This document shows positions 46,040 through 59,051 of a DNA stretch of 64,000 nt, piece by piece. The translations under genes were made by a program, and so were the position numbers. Source of the DNA: Amoebophrya sp. A120 (lineage: Eukaryota > Sar > Dinophyceae > Syndiniales > Amoebophryaceae); assembly GCA_905178155.1 (NCBI GenBank), contig CAJINV010000008.1, positions 3,336,013-3,400,012 on the forward strand. Reading direction: 5' to 3'. Numbering within the stretch: position 1 is the first letter of the stretch; each line of letters opens with the position of its first letter. The notes beneath the pieces were generated by a model. That model was not told where the DNA came from. It searched no databases and worked only from the letters and a program-made list of their open reading frames with translations.

Positions 46040-46629
46040 TCAGAGCTTCAGATCGCTGATTGAACCGAAAGCCGTAAGATTTTTGCAAAGGATCTTCCAG
46101 AACGGGACCGCCTTCTGCACCGTGAATTCGCAAGCGAACAGCATATATTTTAATGAGCTGCAAGTCAGGCCGCGGCACGCCCGACCGCGGAAAAACTGAC
46201 TACTCTTGGGCCCGAGGGTGCTGGCGGGCTTTATTTCTGTTTTTGTTTTAGCGTCGTGTTCCACCATAATGTGAGAAACGAAAAAACTAGCCACGTCTCG
46301 TTCGATCGATGCTGAAGCGGATGGTCTCCTGAGTCGTCCACTCCTGATGTCCGCCGGCAGTGTGTCGCCTTGCACCTTACCGACTCGCCCATTATGTTTT
46401 TCGAAATAAGCAATCTTCTAGTAGGTACTACTGCGACGAATGGCTGTAGAGCAAGTGTGAAAATGGAATAAACTGGTGGTGCTAACATCAAAATGGCATC
46501 TGCTTCCCGCAATCGCACCCCTGCAGATATCAGATCTTTTTCAAAGTCCATTTGTACAGTTTCACCGTGGACAGTAGAATTCCACTGCCTCACCTTCCTA
46601 CCCTTCCCCGGCCCGCGATTGCGAAGCAT
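46040..46629 (-). CDS. Hypothetical 145-residue protein, one GT-AG intron
   Basis: Exon 46629-46381 starts with an ATG (basic MLRNRGPGKGRK). A gtaaggtg donor at 46380 and an aataaag acceptor at 46229 remove a 151-bp canonical intron. Exon 46228-46040 continues in frame to TGA. The protein has two moderately hydrophobic segments (AILMLAPPVYSIFTLALQPFV and SLKYMLFACEF) and a basic N-terminus. This could suit a small organelle or membrane protein; no family is recognised. It has no introner, unlike most neighbours. Confidence 0.45.
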
Positions 46630-47423
46630 GCCCTAGCACAACTTTGTACATTGAGGTCGGAAAAATGGAAATAGAAGCATTAGTACTACTCATAGTCATC
46701 AGGTAGAGTTAGAATAGTGGAGATGTGAGATGTTATACTAGCTTTATTCTCGACAAATATAAACACAGGAAAATGAGGTGCGTCTTCGGCGAAATAGAAA
46801 TCCGATCCGCGCCTCCTCCAGGAAGATTGCGGCTTCGCTTTTATTTCTCGTCCTGACGAAGGGCTGAAACAACTACCGAACCAACCGTAAAGCTGCAAAT
46901 CGGACCTTCTTTTCCGCGTCTGTCGTTTTGTGTTGCCACAAACAAAACACCAATGCACGTCGCACCAGAGAGCCGTTACTCACAGCCTTTCCCGAGCGCA
47001 TGAAGTGGTGTTTTTGAATGGACTTGGAAGAGGTGAATAAAGAGTTTTACATTTGTTCGTGTACTCTGTGCAGCAATGCACAGCTCTCTGTAAGATAGCT
47101 TCATTATTGCCAAGATAATTATAACGTTGGTGGTCAAAAACTTTTAAAGGTGAATGTACTATCCAGAACTTCAAAGTTAGAAAAACGGCCAAAACATCAG
47201 TAAGGATAAAACCGACGCGGTGGCACGACAACACCGTAAGAACAGCATCTGATCTGCTCTGTGGTCTGGTCGTACCCCGTCTGTCGTCAATGCGCCATAT
47301 TCTCAAAAAATTCTCCCCCGTGGCAGCTCCGTAGAACCAAAACACCAGCAGCCGCAACACAGACTCCACGGCAACACAGACACGTTGATATCTGGCGCCC
47401 CAGAGTAGTTAGTTGTTGCCTTT
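46630..47423. other. Intergenic, about 0.8 kb
   Basis: No supported gene. Minus-strand frames at 46686-46958 and 46980-47369 lack an ATG or a convincing composition and probably belong to UTRs. Confidence 0.35.
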
Positions 47424-50400
47424 TTACCGCCCCCTCTTCTGCGAGGCGCCCGGGTTGTAGCCGTTTCCGCCATTTTGTGCCAGCAGCAAACCCAACAAAA
47501 GTCCGCCACCCACCCAAACGAGCGGGGCCGCAACGGAGGTGGAGACGATCCTTTGCTGCTGTCCGCTGCTGTCGTACGCGACCGTACTACTGCTCGTCGT
47601 GACAGAGGAAAACACAAAGTAGACGAAGTTTGAGACCCCGGACCGGAGTCTCGCCGGCAAAAATGTCGGCAGCACGCGGTTTGTCGCGTTGTAGCACCGC
47701 AGGGCGAAAAACGATGATCCGGCAGGGGAGTTGTAGTAGTTGTTCGACCCGGGAGCTGCATTACTGCCCTCCTGCGGCCACATCATGGTCCCGTCCGGGT
47801 TGATCTTTGGGTGTTTTGGCAGTTCCAGCCCCAGGGTCTGCGGAATGCGCAAATTCCCCTGGTGATCCAGCAGGTCGTTGTTCGCCCCGACGACTGCCGC
47901 GGCGCCCTTGCTGCTGCCCGGCGTTCGCGGCAGCTGCAGTTCTCCGGGGAGGGTCGTGCCAAACTCCGAGGAGTTCAGGCCTGCGTTCTTCGACGCCGGC
48001 GCCGGAAGCAGCACGTCGTCTTCAAAATTCCCCATGTCTGCGTAGTCCGCCTCGTAGCCGTCGAGGCCGGCCTGCGCGAAATTCTTGCCGCCCTCCGCGA
48101 TCTCCTCGGCGTCCTGGATAATTGACGAGTAATTCTGCGTCAACTGCTGCAGTTTCGCGGTGGACAGCTCCAGGTGCGAGGACGAGGACCCGGCTGTGGG
48201 CCCCTTCACCGGTCCCGAATGCTCGTGCGCGTAGGCCTGGGCGGACAGGTGTTCCTCCTCCAGGGGCAGCGTCAGGCTGTCGGTCATCTGCACTTGCGAG
48301 AGGAGCGGAAGAACCATTTCCTGCGGGTTTACGCTCACCCGCTATCAACGATGCAAATTTTACAGGTGTCTGGAGCTGGATCTGGAAGAAACACGTGCCT
48401 TGCATAATCATATTCATTTCATTCTGAGAAACGACGACGACCTATGTAGTTGCATGAGCAGCCAACGTAGTCGTTCGAATAGTACTAGCGATTCGCTAAG
48501 CGAGCTTCTAAGTAGGCATCAGAAAGCGTGGTCCAAACACTTTTCATACGTCGCTGTCGTTGCAAACCTTTCTAAACTTTCAGAGAGCCACCACCTCCTA
48601 GACACCATTATATTTGCGATGCTTAGCCGCGGCGGCGTCGCGTCCTTGTTCCCCCGAAATTGCATGTCCGCGCTCGATCCGGTGGCGGAAGCGGTTTGCT
48701 GCTGCATGCTGTGCGACGGGGAGCGAAACAAACTCGCATTGTTCATCGGGTTGTTCACGGCGTTCGCTACCACGTTGCTGGTGGACACCTGCCTGGCTTT
48801 GGGGGACAGCAGCAGCAGCTGGTAGGAGTCCTCCCAGTCGCTTTGGTCCACGCCCTCTTCCTATCAAAATGAAAAATGCCCCCTCCCCATATCAAAGCGG
48901 AAATTTCTGTTGCTGGATTTGTGAGGCGTGAGGCGTGAGGCGTAACATGATCGCACTCGGAAGAGGTGGAACAGTCAGCAGCCCGAACTCATCGGTTTTG
49001 CCAGGTCCACAACCCCCTGGGGGTTGCTGGATTTGTGTACACAAATCAGCTCTGTCTTGCTGTGAGGCAATGCAGGCAAAGCCTAAGCCTCCGCAGGGTG
49101 TTTTGGTATAGGCGCTTAGCATAGCAGAGGCCTGCCATGTTGGCGCAACAGCATGACAAACCGCCTGCATAAGGCGGCAGACCATTTGCGTTTGCCCTCC
49201 TGCAAGAGAGACAGGATTTGTGGTCACAAATCAGCATCACAAATGTTCAGAAGGGTACCGCTTCAGTATGGGGAGGGGGAATTTTTCCTCACAATACTTC
49301 CCCGTGCAGGCTCATCCACTCCTCCCGGAGACTTCGCCGCCGGAACTTGAATCGACTATCCGGGACGTTGGTGTGGTAGATGCTGTTTTTCATGTACAGT
49401 TCCTCCGGCCGCTCGAGTCCGAGCCAGTGCAGCACGGATTTTCTATGCAAGAAAAAAACTGAGTAGGCACAAGAACTCTGTTGATTGTGTTGCAGGCGAA
49501 GCAAGACAGTGACGCTTGTCATCACGGTCGACAGGCGTGGTCCTAAGCCACTTTCATGTTTCAGCCTAGTGCCTGCGCATGACAACTTTTTGCTGTCAAC
49601 ATGTTACACGTATTTTTCCCAAAGAGTTCTTTTTCTTACACTCACACAGTTCTTTTCCTGGATACTCCATGGGGTAGGAGCACTGCAGCACGCTGTTGCG
49701 CGCGACCTCGCACAGGTCGGACGGGGACAGCTTCCACAACTGCTTTGCGATGGCGTATTCCTCCAGGAGGGGTTCCTTCGTCTGGTGGAAGAAATATCCT
49801 TCAGAAAAGGAAAAGAATACACCCATACCAGAACAAAATCAATTTGCGTTGCCCAAATAGTCCTCAACAAAAATGCAGCGACCGCAACACAGGCAAAAAT
49901 TGTGTGTTATTCCGAATGCAGTCTGTCATGCTAGTTAGCGCGGTCTAAAGACGAGGTGCCAAGAACTACACTTGTATTGCTGCCCTACCAGCCAAGAAAA
50001 GGCTACTTGTGACACGAAAAACTGCAACGCAGTTTCCTCTTTTTTTGGCACCAGATGGGCGTGCTTTTCCGTAGGATAACATCAACGGATCGTCCGTGGA
50101 CAAGGTCACGTTTAAACCTGTTATAGTCATGTTGCAGAGATCATTTTCTTTGCCAACAGGTTCAAACTCAAAGCCAATGCACAGGAAACAAAATGCAATC
50201 TTCACACTCGATTTCCAATCACAGTGCAAAAAAGATGAAGACCCTGTACCTGTTTGGAAGAAGTGATAAAAGGGGTTCTTGTCATAGCGGAGGAAAAGCT
50301 GGTTGTTGCTGCAGGGCGACATGCTGATTCCGATTTGGCAAAGGTAAAACAGGTACCTGCGGTGGATTTTTTTTATGCCGACTTCCTGCCGGGGGGTCTA

Positions 50401-53400
50401 AACGTCAAGAACTGGAAAAAAATGCAAAACAACAGATACTTCAGGGAACGGTTCCGATTCTTCACTTAAGCCTCAAAAGAAGCACTATTATATACTGCAG
50501 TGCTGGATTTTTCTTCAAATTTATCCCGTGGTTGATGCCGTCCGCCAGCAGAAAGGCGGTGTCCAGGTGGTGTAGTTCGCCCAGTTATGCTATGCAAAAA
50601 CCTAGTATGCACACCCAAGTACCCATCTTCATATGTAATCCGAATCTCTGTATCTATCACTCTCTGATCAAGATCGATAAGGCGCCGCTGTGCCACCCAA
50701 ATTCAATTTCTGGCGCCGCTGTGCCACTTTCTTGCAGCTCGTCGCCACGACTAAACTACAGGATCATTTGTCTAGCACAAATCCTGGGAAGTAGATGATG
50801 TTGGGTACTACAACTACGTTTACTTTCCCCCGGATACAGCTTCCCCCGCGTGCGGCCGGAACTTGAACTGGTTTAGGTGGAGTTTCGCCCGGAGCTGGTT
50901 CAACACCCGCATGTTGGTCTGGATGTAGTAGCTGTAGTACTTGTAGCTGGGATTCACGCACGCGTCCCACTCCTTGGGGGCCTTCATCATGGCCGCGAAC
51001 GCACGCTCCTGCGGCCCCGCGAACTTTGACTCGTCGTTATTACAGTGAAAAGTGCCTCCCCAACACCTGAAATTTGTGATGCGAAGTTTTCAAATGAATA
51101 CTTTTTGTCATGCATGAAAGGAGTATGAATCTTTCTGGTGCCGAGTCTAGTCGTGTATCTATCGCATCGCTTGCATGACAAGCGCCGCTCTTGCTGGGAT
51201 CTTTTGCAATACAAATTTTTGCTATTCACGATTGGAAACCTGTGATGCTGATAGATGCAAGAGGGCGAATATTCCATTTGGAAAGGTTTGCAATACAAAT
51301 GCTCCCAAGTTCGGGGGTGGGGGCATTTTTCATTGTAATAGTCGTCCACCGTGTCAAAGGCGCCGATGTACTTGCAAAACTCCTCCAGTTCGGGGTGCGA
51401 CTCCGGGTCCACGGTCACTTCGAACAGCGGTATGAAAATGTTGTCGATCATCTCCTGGAAGTTCTGGAGCTGGTTCGCGGACTTGTAGGCCTCAAACAGC
51501 CGCGGAATCTGGATCATCCACTGGTTGTTCACGCTGATCAACCGGGTTTGGTTCCCGCTACCGCCCTTCCCCAGCGCCCACTTCGCCAGCTTGTCCCACT
51601 CGTCGCGCTTGCGCCCGTAGATCGAGAGCCGCCACTTATCACACGCGTAAACGCGTCGTGGAGGTCCCCAGCACCCCCGGGTCAACAAAATGGGAAATCT
51701 GCTACAGAAATCCAGAAGATTTGCGAACGATCTTCACGCGGGACATAAAACAGACGTGTGAATCACGCACGTTGCCAAATTTGGGCTCGAATGGCACTGG
51801 TGTCTTGCTAGTGGTGCATCCACATCACAAATTCCTTGTCTTGCTAAGTTATCCTCATTATGCATACATAGCATGGGAAAATCAAAACCACCACTAAAAA
51901 TTGCTTCTCAACATCATGGAACTAGCTTCGCATGAGAAAGAACATTTTGGGCACGACCATACAGATTTGCATGACAACTCTGGGGTGCTGCCTGTCCCCC
52001 CCCCTTTTCATTACTGAGGATACCACTCCGTGTGCTGGTACTTGTACTCCTCCAGGTCGTCGAGAAGTTCGCGCGTGATTTCGGCAAAGTACCGCCCGTT
52101 CATGATATTGTCAGTCTTCAGAAACAGGGTCCGCAACTTGGACTGCCCCATGGGCATGTACTTGTTATTGAACCGGTCAAACCGGTGCATGCAGCTCCGG
52201 TCGGTCCACATCTGCAAACTGTTGATCGTGAGGGAGGACCAGTCGACTCCCATTTCCTTCGCCAAATCCCCGAGCGTAACCGGCTCGTTCTCCTCGCTGT
52301 ACCCGACAATGTCGTCCGTGCCCTTCTTGAACTTCTTCTTCATGAACCGCGTCAAATGCTTCACGTTCATCGCGGCGGCGTGGTGGATGTGGTTGTCCAC
52401 CTTGCGCACGTTGTAGAAGTCGCGGTGCCGCGTGTTCTTCTGCTGCTCCTGCTCCTCGCCGTAGTTCACCATGTGGTACAGCTCGAACTTCGCACGCAGC
52501 ATCTTCAGCCGGTAGAAACAGTGGCTCACCACCGGGCCGCAGGTGCGGATGTGGAACATGCGGTCCATGTCTTCGAAGTACTCCTGTAGTGACGGTTGCG
52601 GGAACAGGTTGGTGGGCGAGGAGGGGGCGGAGGCGGTGGTGGAAGAGGACACAACTGGGGCGTCGACAGTGGAGGTAGTTGATGTCGCTGTACCACCTCC
52701 TGTAGTTACAGCCGCTGCACTTTCCACGAACACGCTGTCCTTCACATAGACCTCGGCCACGCCCGTGGCCTCGTTCATCTTCCAGGTAAACGGGATGTTT
52801 TCCCGTACGGGCGCGCGCCCGAACTGGTGGTCTTCCCAAAGCGGCGCGTGGTCGCCGCACGGCGTGTACTTCTCGCGGAGCTTCGCGGCTTCCAGCAGCA
52901 TCTGCAGTGCAAATATCGATTTAGGTTTGGAACAACCTGGTGTCAACATGGTGCTCACGACCTAGTATCAATGAAAGAGAAAAAGTTGTAGAGTACTACG
53001 CAGCCAAACATGATAGGCTTTTGAAGTGTAGTCCTGTGCTGGCGCGTCAGGCGCAAATAATAGGCTGCGTTTTTGCATGACACAGATGAGCCCGTATTAC
53101 AACTTGAACTTTTCTGCAAGAACAGACATATAATACGGAGTTCGGGAGTCGTGTGCGAGTTCAGCCTTAGAAGTTTTGCGCCAATCTTCCAGACCCAGAC
53201 ACATCTGCAGTGCATACAAAAACCCCAGGATTTCCCTCTGGTCCTCGTCCGCGTTCAGTGTAGTGGTGCCCTATGACCCAGAAAAAAAGCTAGCATATTT
53301 AGATTTGTGACGCAAGAAGCACAAATAGACGCGAAGATTTGCTGTAAGCAAAAGTAGCCCACACAATGCTGCGTCATGAGCTATGCGTCAACGTGTATTT

Positions 53401-54378
53401 GCGTCAACCCTTTCTGATTCTGTTTCTGTGACTGTGTATTTGTTCTTGCATGACTACACCTGTCTCATGCTCGCTGTTTTCACTGTGTGGTAGGAACCTG
53501 GCCTTACTATAGGTTTCGCTCGCGGACAGCGTCTTGGGGAGTAGCAGATTCTCGGGCCCTCCTCCTCCCCCGGGATCATTCGTCGTTGCCCCGGTTGTTC
53601 CTTGGGGCGTGCCGTCCAGCATCACTGGTGGAAGCCCAACCACTCCACCTGGGGCGGTTGGAACGCCGACCGCCTTGTTGTTGGCGCTCAGCGCAGTAGT
53701 TCCCGCCGCTGCACCAGCAGCAGCCCCCGGTAAAAAATTTCCGGCAGTGGACGACGCGGATGCACTCTGACCCACGCGAAGTTGCGATGTATTGGTACTA
53801 TTTCCACCACCAACCTCGGTCTCCTCGTGGCTGTTCGAGTTACTGTTCTGCAGCTGCTGCAAGTGCTTCTGCAGGGACATTGCGTCCAGCCGGTTGCGCG
53901 GGTCGTTTTGCCCCAGAAGCTCGGCGTGCTCGTCCACGGACCGCGGGCCAAAGTTCACCAGGCTTGCCTTCGACCCAGACGCGCTCATCGCATTTTGCAA
54001 AACGGAGGTCTGGTGCGCAAACGGATTGTACAGGGCGTCCTCATCGTCTAAGCGCACTTCACTCCCCCGGCGTTTCGGCTTCTTCTGCTTGTAGGCCGTG
54101 TCCCCGGTGCCGGCCCCGGAAAAGGAGCCCGGGCCAGGCGTGCCGCTGGTGGGGTACACATCGTCCTCGTTCGTCGGGGTTTGCGACTGCTCCGCCTCCA
54201 TCTCCTCCTGCTGGCGTTTTTTCCACTGCGCCGTCGTGGAAGTTTCGTCGTCCGGCGCCTCCTCCGGCCTTCCTTTAGGCACCGGCACGTCCGGCAGCGT
54301 GGGGCTGGCTCGCCCGCTGATGTGGGGCGACATGCTGGTGTGAGAGTAATGCGGAACGAGTTGCTTATTGCGGCTCAT
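47424..54378 (-). CDS. AMP deaminase with C-terminal membrane tail, eight introners
   Basis: AMP deaminase hydrolyses AMP to IMP and ammonia in purine nucleotide cycling. Twelve exons sum to 3942 nt (1313 residues). Residues 1-289 are low complexity. The catalytic region starts near 305 ([11 protein letters not shown]). Diagnostic motifs appear in family order: VDNHIHHAA (zinc ligands) near 478, [81 protein letters not shown] near 828, [13 protein letters not shown] and ARNSVLQ. Many of these motifs are complete only after removing introners 18-24. Three GT-AG introns occur (50357-50495, 50118-50249, 48342-48605). After the enzyme core, a roughly 400-residue extension ends in one hydrophobic span ([17 protein letters not shown]), so the enzyme may be membrane-anchored. 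The 48342-48605 junction is the least certain. If it is wrong, 47424-48341 is a separate gene. Confidence 0.88.
48862..49296. mobile_element. Introner 17, longest copy
   Basis: Begins tatcaaaatgaaaaatgccc and ends gggaatttttcctcacaata. The duplication cttcc is perfect (48857-48861 and 49297-49301). At 435 bp it is the largest element, with internal repeats of gatttgtg...cacaaatcagc. Excision joins SLHGE to EGVD. Confidence 0.92.
49444..49664. mobile_element. Introner 18
   Basis: Tips tatgcaagaaaaaaactgag and cacagttcttttcctggata are inverted copies. Flanks ttttc/ctcca do not match. Excision joins YPME to SVLH in frame within the deaminase. Confidence 0.8.
49795..50078. mobile_element. Introner 19
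   Basis: Tips tatccttcagaaaaggaaaa and cgtgcttttccgtaggata are inverted copies. Flanks agaaa/acatc are diverged. Excision creates DPLM-FHQTKEP, the conserved AMP deaminase wording. Confidence 0.85.
50586..50836. mobile_element. Introner 20 (degenerate)
   Basis: Begins tatgctatgcaaaaacctag and ends tttcccccggata. Flanks are ccagt/cagct. Excision yields [15 protein letters not shown], matching the family. A GT-AG reading places a stop in frame. Confidence 0.75.
51038..51340. mobile_element. Introner 21, tgaaaaatgcccccacccc family
   Basis: Begins tattacagtgaaaagtgcct and ends gggcatttttcattgtaata. The duplication gtcgt is perfect (51033-51037 and 51341-51345). Excision gives DTVDD-ESKF. The body is the reverse complement of introner 15. 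Confidence 0.94.
51637..52022. mobile_element. Introner 22
   Basis: Begins tatcacacgcgtaaacgcg and ends ttcattactgaggata. The inverted tips are weak, but the duplication ccact is perfect (51632-51636 and 52023-52027). Excision gives [11 protein letters not shown]. Confidence 0.88.
52901..53216. mobile_element. Introner 23, tgtctgggtctgg family
   Basis: The right arm ccagacccagacacatctgc ends in gtgcata; the left arm tctgcagtgcaaatatcgat is diverged. Flanks are cagca/caaaa. A 13-bp direct repeat, catctgcagtgca, overlaps both ends. Either alignment keeps the frame (LGFL-LEAA). Confidence 0.75.
53270..53511. mobile_element. Introner 24 (weak)
   Basis: The intron between deaminase exons 1 and 2. 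Ends cctatgaccc and gccttactata are poor matches. Flanks are ggtgc/ggttt. It is called because the only GT-AG pair (gtaagg donor, catag acceptor) shifts the frame, whereas a 5-bp-flank excision gives SASET-TTLN in frame. Confidence 0.5.
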
Positions 54379-56332
54379 CGTTGGTTTGATTTTTTTTACT
54401 TGCTGCGCCAAGAAGACCTTTTCGATAACACGCTGGTTTCTATTCTTGCTCGTCACAGAGCCTAGTGAAGCTGCCTCGAAGTAGCCGATCTATATTTTGT
54501 CCTCTAGAAACTTTTTTTAGCACCAGCCGACATCAAGTCTTTATCTCTACAGTTCAGGAGGACCCACTGTGAGTCTAAGTACAACTAACACTGCGGGCTG
54601 ATTTTAAATTTGAAGCAGGACTATGGAAATAAAATCACCACTATTTTTATGCCCAATTATACCTCGTCATCAACAGCTCAACTGCGCCAAGAAATGAAGC
54701 GAAAGAAGAATTCACGCGAAATCTTGTTGAACTCGATATTATTTCTCTACCTTTCGATTTGAGCTTTACAACCGATGGACAGGATGTGTGTGGGTCACAG
54801 CTACTACGGAGATTGCGGTGCAGTCACTGCGTTCAAACTCGAAGGCAGAGTCGAATCCTCTTCCTCATAGACCACTTCTTGCATTACAAGCCATCGCTGT
54901 ACCGCTACCGATTTCTTCGCATTTTCACGTGCTAGCTATCAATCAACTTCCCACGAGATTATTGGATTTTTTTTCGCACATGTCGCGCTTCTTTGAGATC
55001 CTTTTTCGTCGCATTTGCAGTTTTTCATACTCACGCACGCACGGTTTGGATTTTTGCCGCTCAAAAGTGACTTGTCTTTTCTCCTCATCGCCGTTCTTGT
55101 TTTCAGAAAAACAATCTTACAAGCTGCCTCTCGACTGACGCACCACAGAATTGACTACCCTGGTCACAAACGCGCCACCTTGCCACTGAGCATCAAACAC
55201 GATTCTTCTGTTTTTCCTGAGGCTCAACGAACACGATTTGTCTCGTCCGAAACGGGCGTTCTCCCAAACTGCTGCCACGCGAGGCTCGTGTTTTTGATAT
55301 ACGGGACATAGCTTCAATCAATCGATCCGAAAAAAAATCTATCGTTGAAGGAAGTCTACTTTCCTCAACGGTACAGGTTTTTGGAACTGCAGAAGAAATA
55401 GCTTCCTTCATTTCACCGCGAATGTAGTATATGAAGTGCGTCGATTTTTTTTCGTTCAAATCGGTTTGTGAAAGCTGCTAGTGCCCGGGTTATTTTGGTA
55501 GAGACCCCTAAGCGCCGGAACTACAGGATGAATCAAGCTAAATGCAAGACCGCACAATAGCGAAATTCACAACTCCTACCGCCGGGCTAGTATAATCCGT
55601 ATGGCTCAACAGAATCGAAATTAGTGCCACCAAGTAGTCTGTTCCCAGTAAAAGTTTACCGAGAGCAGCAGCGACGTATGTCATTTTTCCCAACAAGAAA
55701 GAATCCATACGCACCAGCTGTGCTCGGTTTTCTCCTCCTCAGAATAGCCTATCAGTAGTTTGTTCCGTTTTTGCGAACCACGACGGAGTTTTATTTTTCA
55801 AAAGATGTAGCAGTGAACTCGGAGATAAAAACGAAGCAGCAATGAAGGTGAAAGCGAATTGATGTTCTCACCAGCACTACCACCCTGCATACCTCGAGAT
55901 TTCACATCATACATATTGCGCGCTTGCGTCGATGCGGTGAGAAAAGCATCTTCGCAGCTCACAGGTTGTTCTTTCGTAAACCCATCTAAATAAAGATAAA
56001 GTTTTTAGTGGATCGCCAGGATTTTTTTTAAAGGAAAAGTTGTGATTGGTAATCACTCAGGGAAGTAATACTTTGGATTCGCTTGTTTATTTGGGATGAA
56101 ACTTACTTCGCGTCTCGACGTCTCTACTTTGTCGGACTTGTGCTCTGAGAGGGATAGATCGTTGAGAAAGGAGTTTTAGAAAAATTTTATTACGGTCGTT
56201 TGCTGCGTCGAAAATGTAGCTGTCTAGTCGATTGGATTCTTTGTTTCCGCGTCTTCGCAAAAGCAAAGGTTGCTTTTGTTTTTTTTTGTTGCTATATCAC
56301 AGAAACAATTGCTTACTCCTTCTCGGAGTCAC
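54379..56332. other. Intergenic, about 2 kb
   Basis: AT-rich, between the AMP deaminase start and the polyubiquitin stop. Only short frames on both strands (for example 54788-55138 plus) without protein-like composition. No introner tips seen. Confidence 0.4.
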
Positions 56333-58074
<1,742 letters not shown>

Positions 58075-58579
58075 CTAAATACCACGGGGAAACACTGCGC
58101 TAATGCAAAAATTGATTTCTGATTTTGATTCTCCCTCAGTGAGATATTTTTTTCCCACCACCCCGGTTCGTCGAAGATTTACATACATTGAGTGTTCCTT
58201 TGCTCCTTCGTGCGGTCTTTTCTGCATTGCAAACATGTCTGGGTCTGAAAGAGTGCGACTATGGCATGCTACGTCGGGCCGGCGACGCAAAAATCTGTAC
58301 TGCGTGAACCTTTTTACACCTCGAGGCATAATCATCCACTTTACGGTCCACGCCTGACGGCATGATCTCGGTAAGATTAGGCCAAGCTCTAGTACGGAAG
58401 GAGCGCAAGCATATCACTTTTGGGCGCGTAGAGATGTCATTTCTCATGCAAGATAGGCAGTACGAAATGCACCATCGCAAGTTTCTCCGAATTTGTAAAG
58501 ATTCAGGTCGCATTTTATGACAGATCTTGCAACCTTCCAAACCCAGACATCTTTGCAGTTGATATCTTTCGTGGTTCAT
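58075..58579 (-). CDS. Tiny split protein, 51 residues
   Basis: A 15-nt exon (ATG at 58579, MNHER) and a 141-nt exon (58215-58075) join in frame when introner 25 and one tcttt copy are removed. The product reads MNHER-PHEGAKEHSMYVNL and ends VFPRGI, TAG. No family is recognised. Support is the perfect target duplication, the open frame and the ATG. The first exon may have further upstream parts, and the locus could be a gene relic. Confidence 0.4.
58221..58564. mobile_element. Introner 25, tgtctgggtctg family
   Basis: Begins tctgcattgcaaacatgtct and ends agacatctttgcagttgata. The duplication tcttt is perfect (58216-58220 and 58565-58569). Confidence 0.88.
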
Positions 58580-59051
58580 TTCAGCGCCGCCCCAGCGTAC
58601 AAGATTTCTTTACTCCACTACGCCGTCGAGTATAAACCAAAGTATTAATTCAGTCGCTGTGATGTTTTCTGCTGCTGTTCTACTGATCCATTCTATTTAT
58701 CCTGACTAGGACGTCGGAAGTCCCGTGGTAAAACATTTCATGCTGTTTTTAACTATCAATGTCGTGAATTCATAAAGCAAAGCCAGACTAGGCCCGAGAA
58801 GTGCATCGGAGGCAAGTAACTAGCTTTTCACGAATTCCGTCATGCTTTGGTGCGTTGTATTGCTTTTATGTGCTTTATGCCCATCCCCAATCGTCTTGTT
58901 GAAACTAAAAGTCAGTTTCGAAGAAGGAATGGAAACGTGTCACTGTATCAATACTGAAACAACCACTTCAATACATCCTGTCGCGTGGTCACTCCTAGTA
59001 AAGTAGCTAGAGTTCTGGCAGAAGCAATCCCCTTGTCCTCCATTCCAATAT
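58580..59051. other. Intergenic, about 0.47 kb
   Basis: AT-rich spacer with no recognisable feature. Confidence 0.4.
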
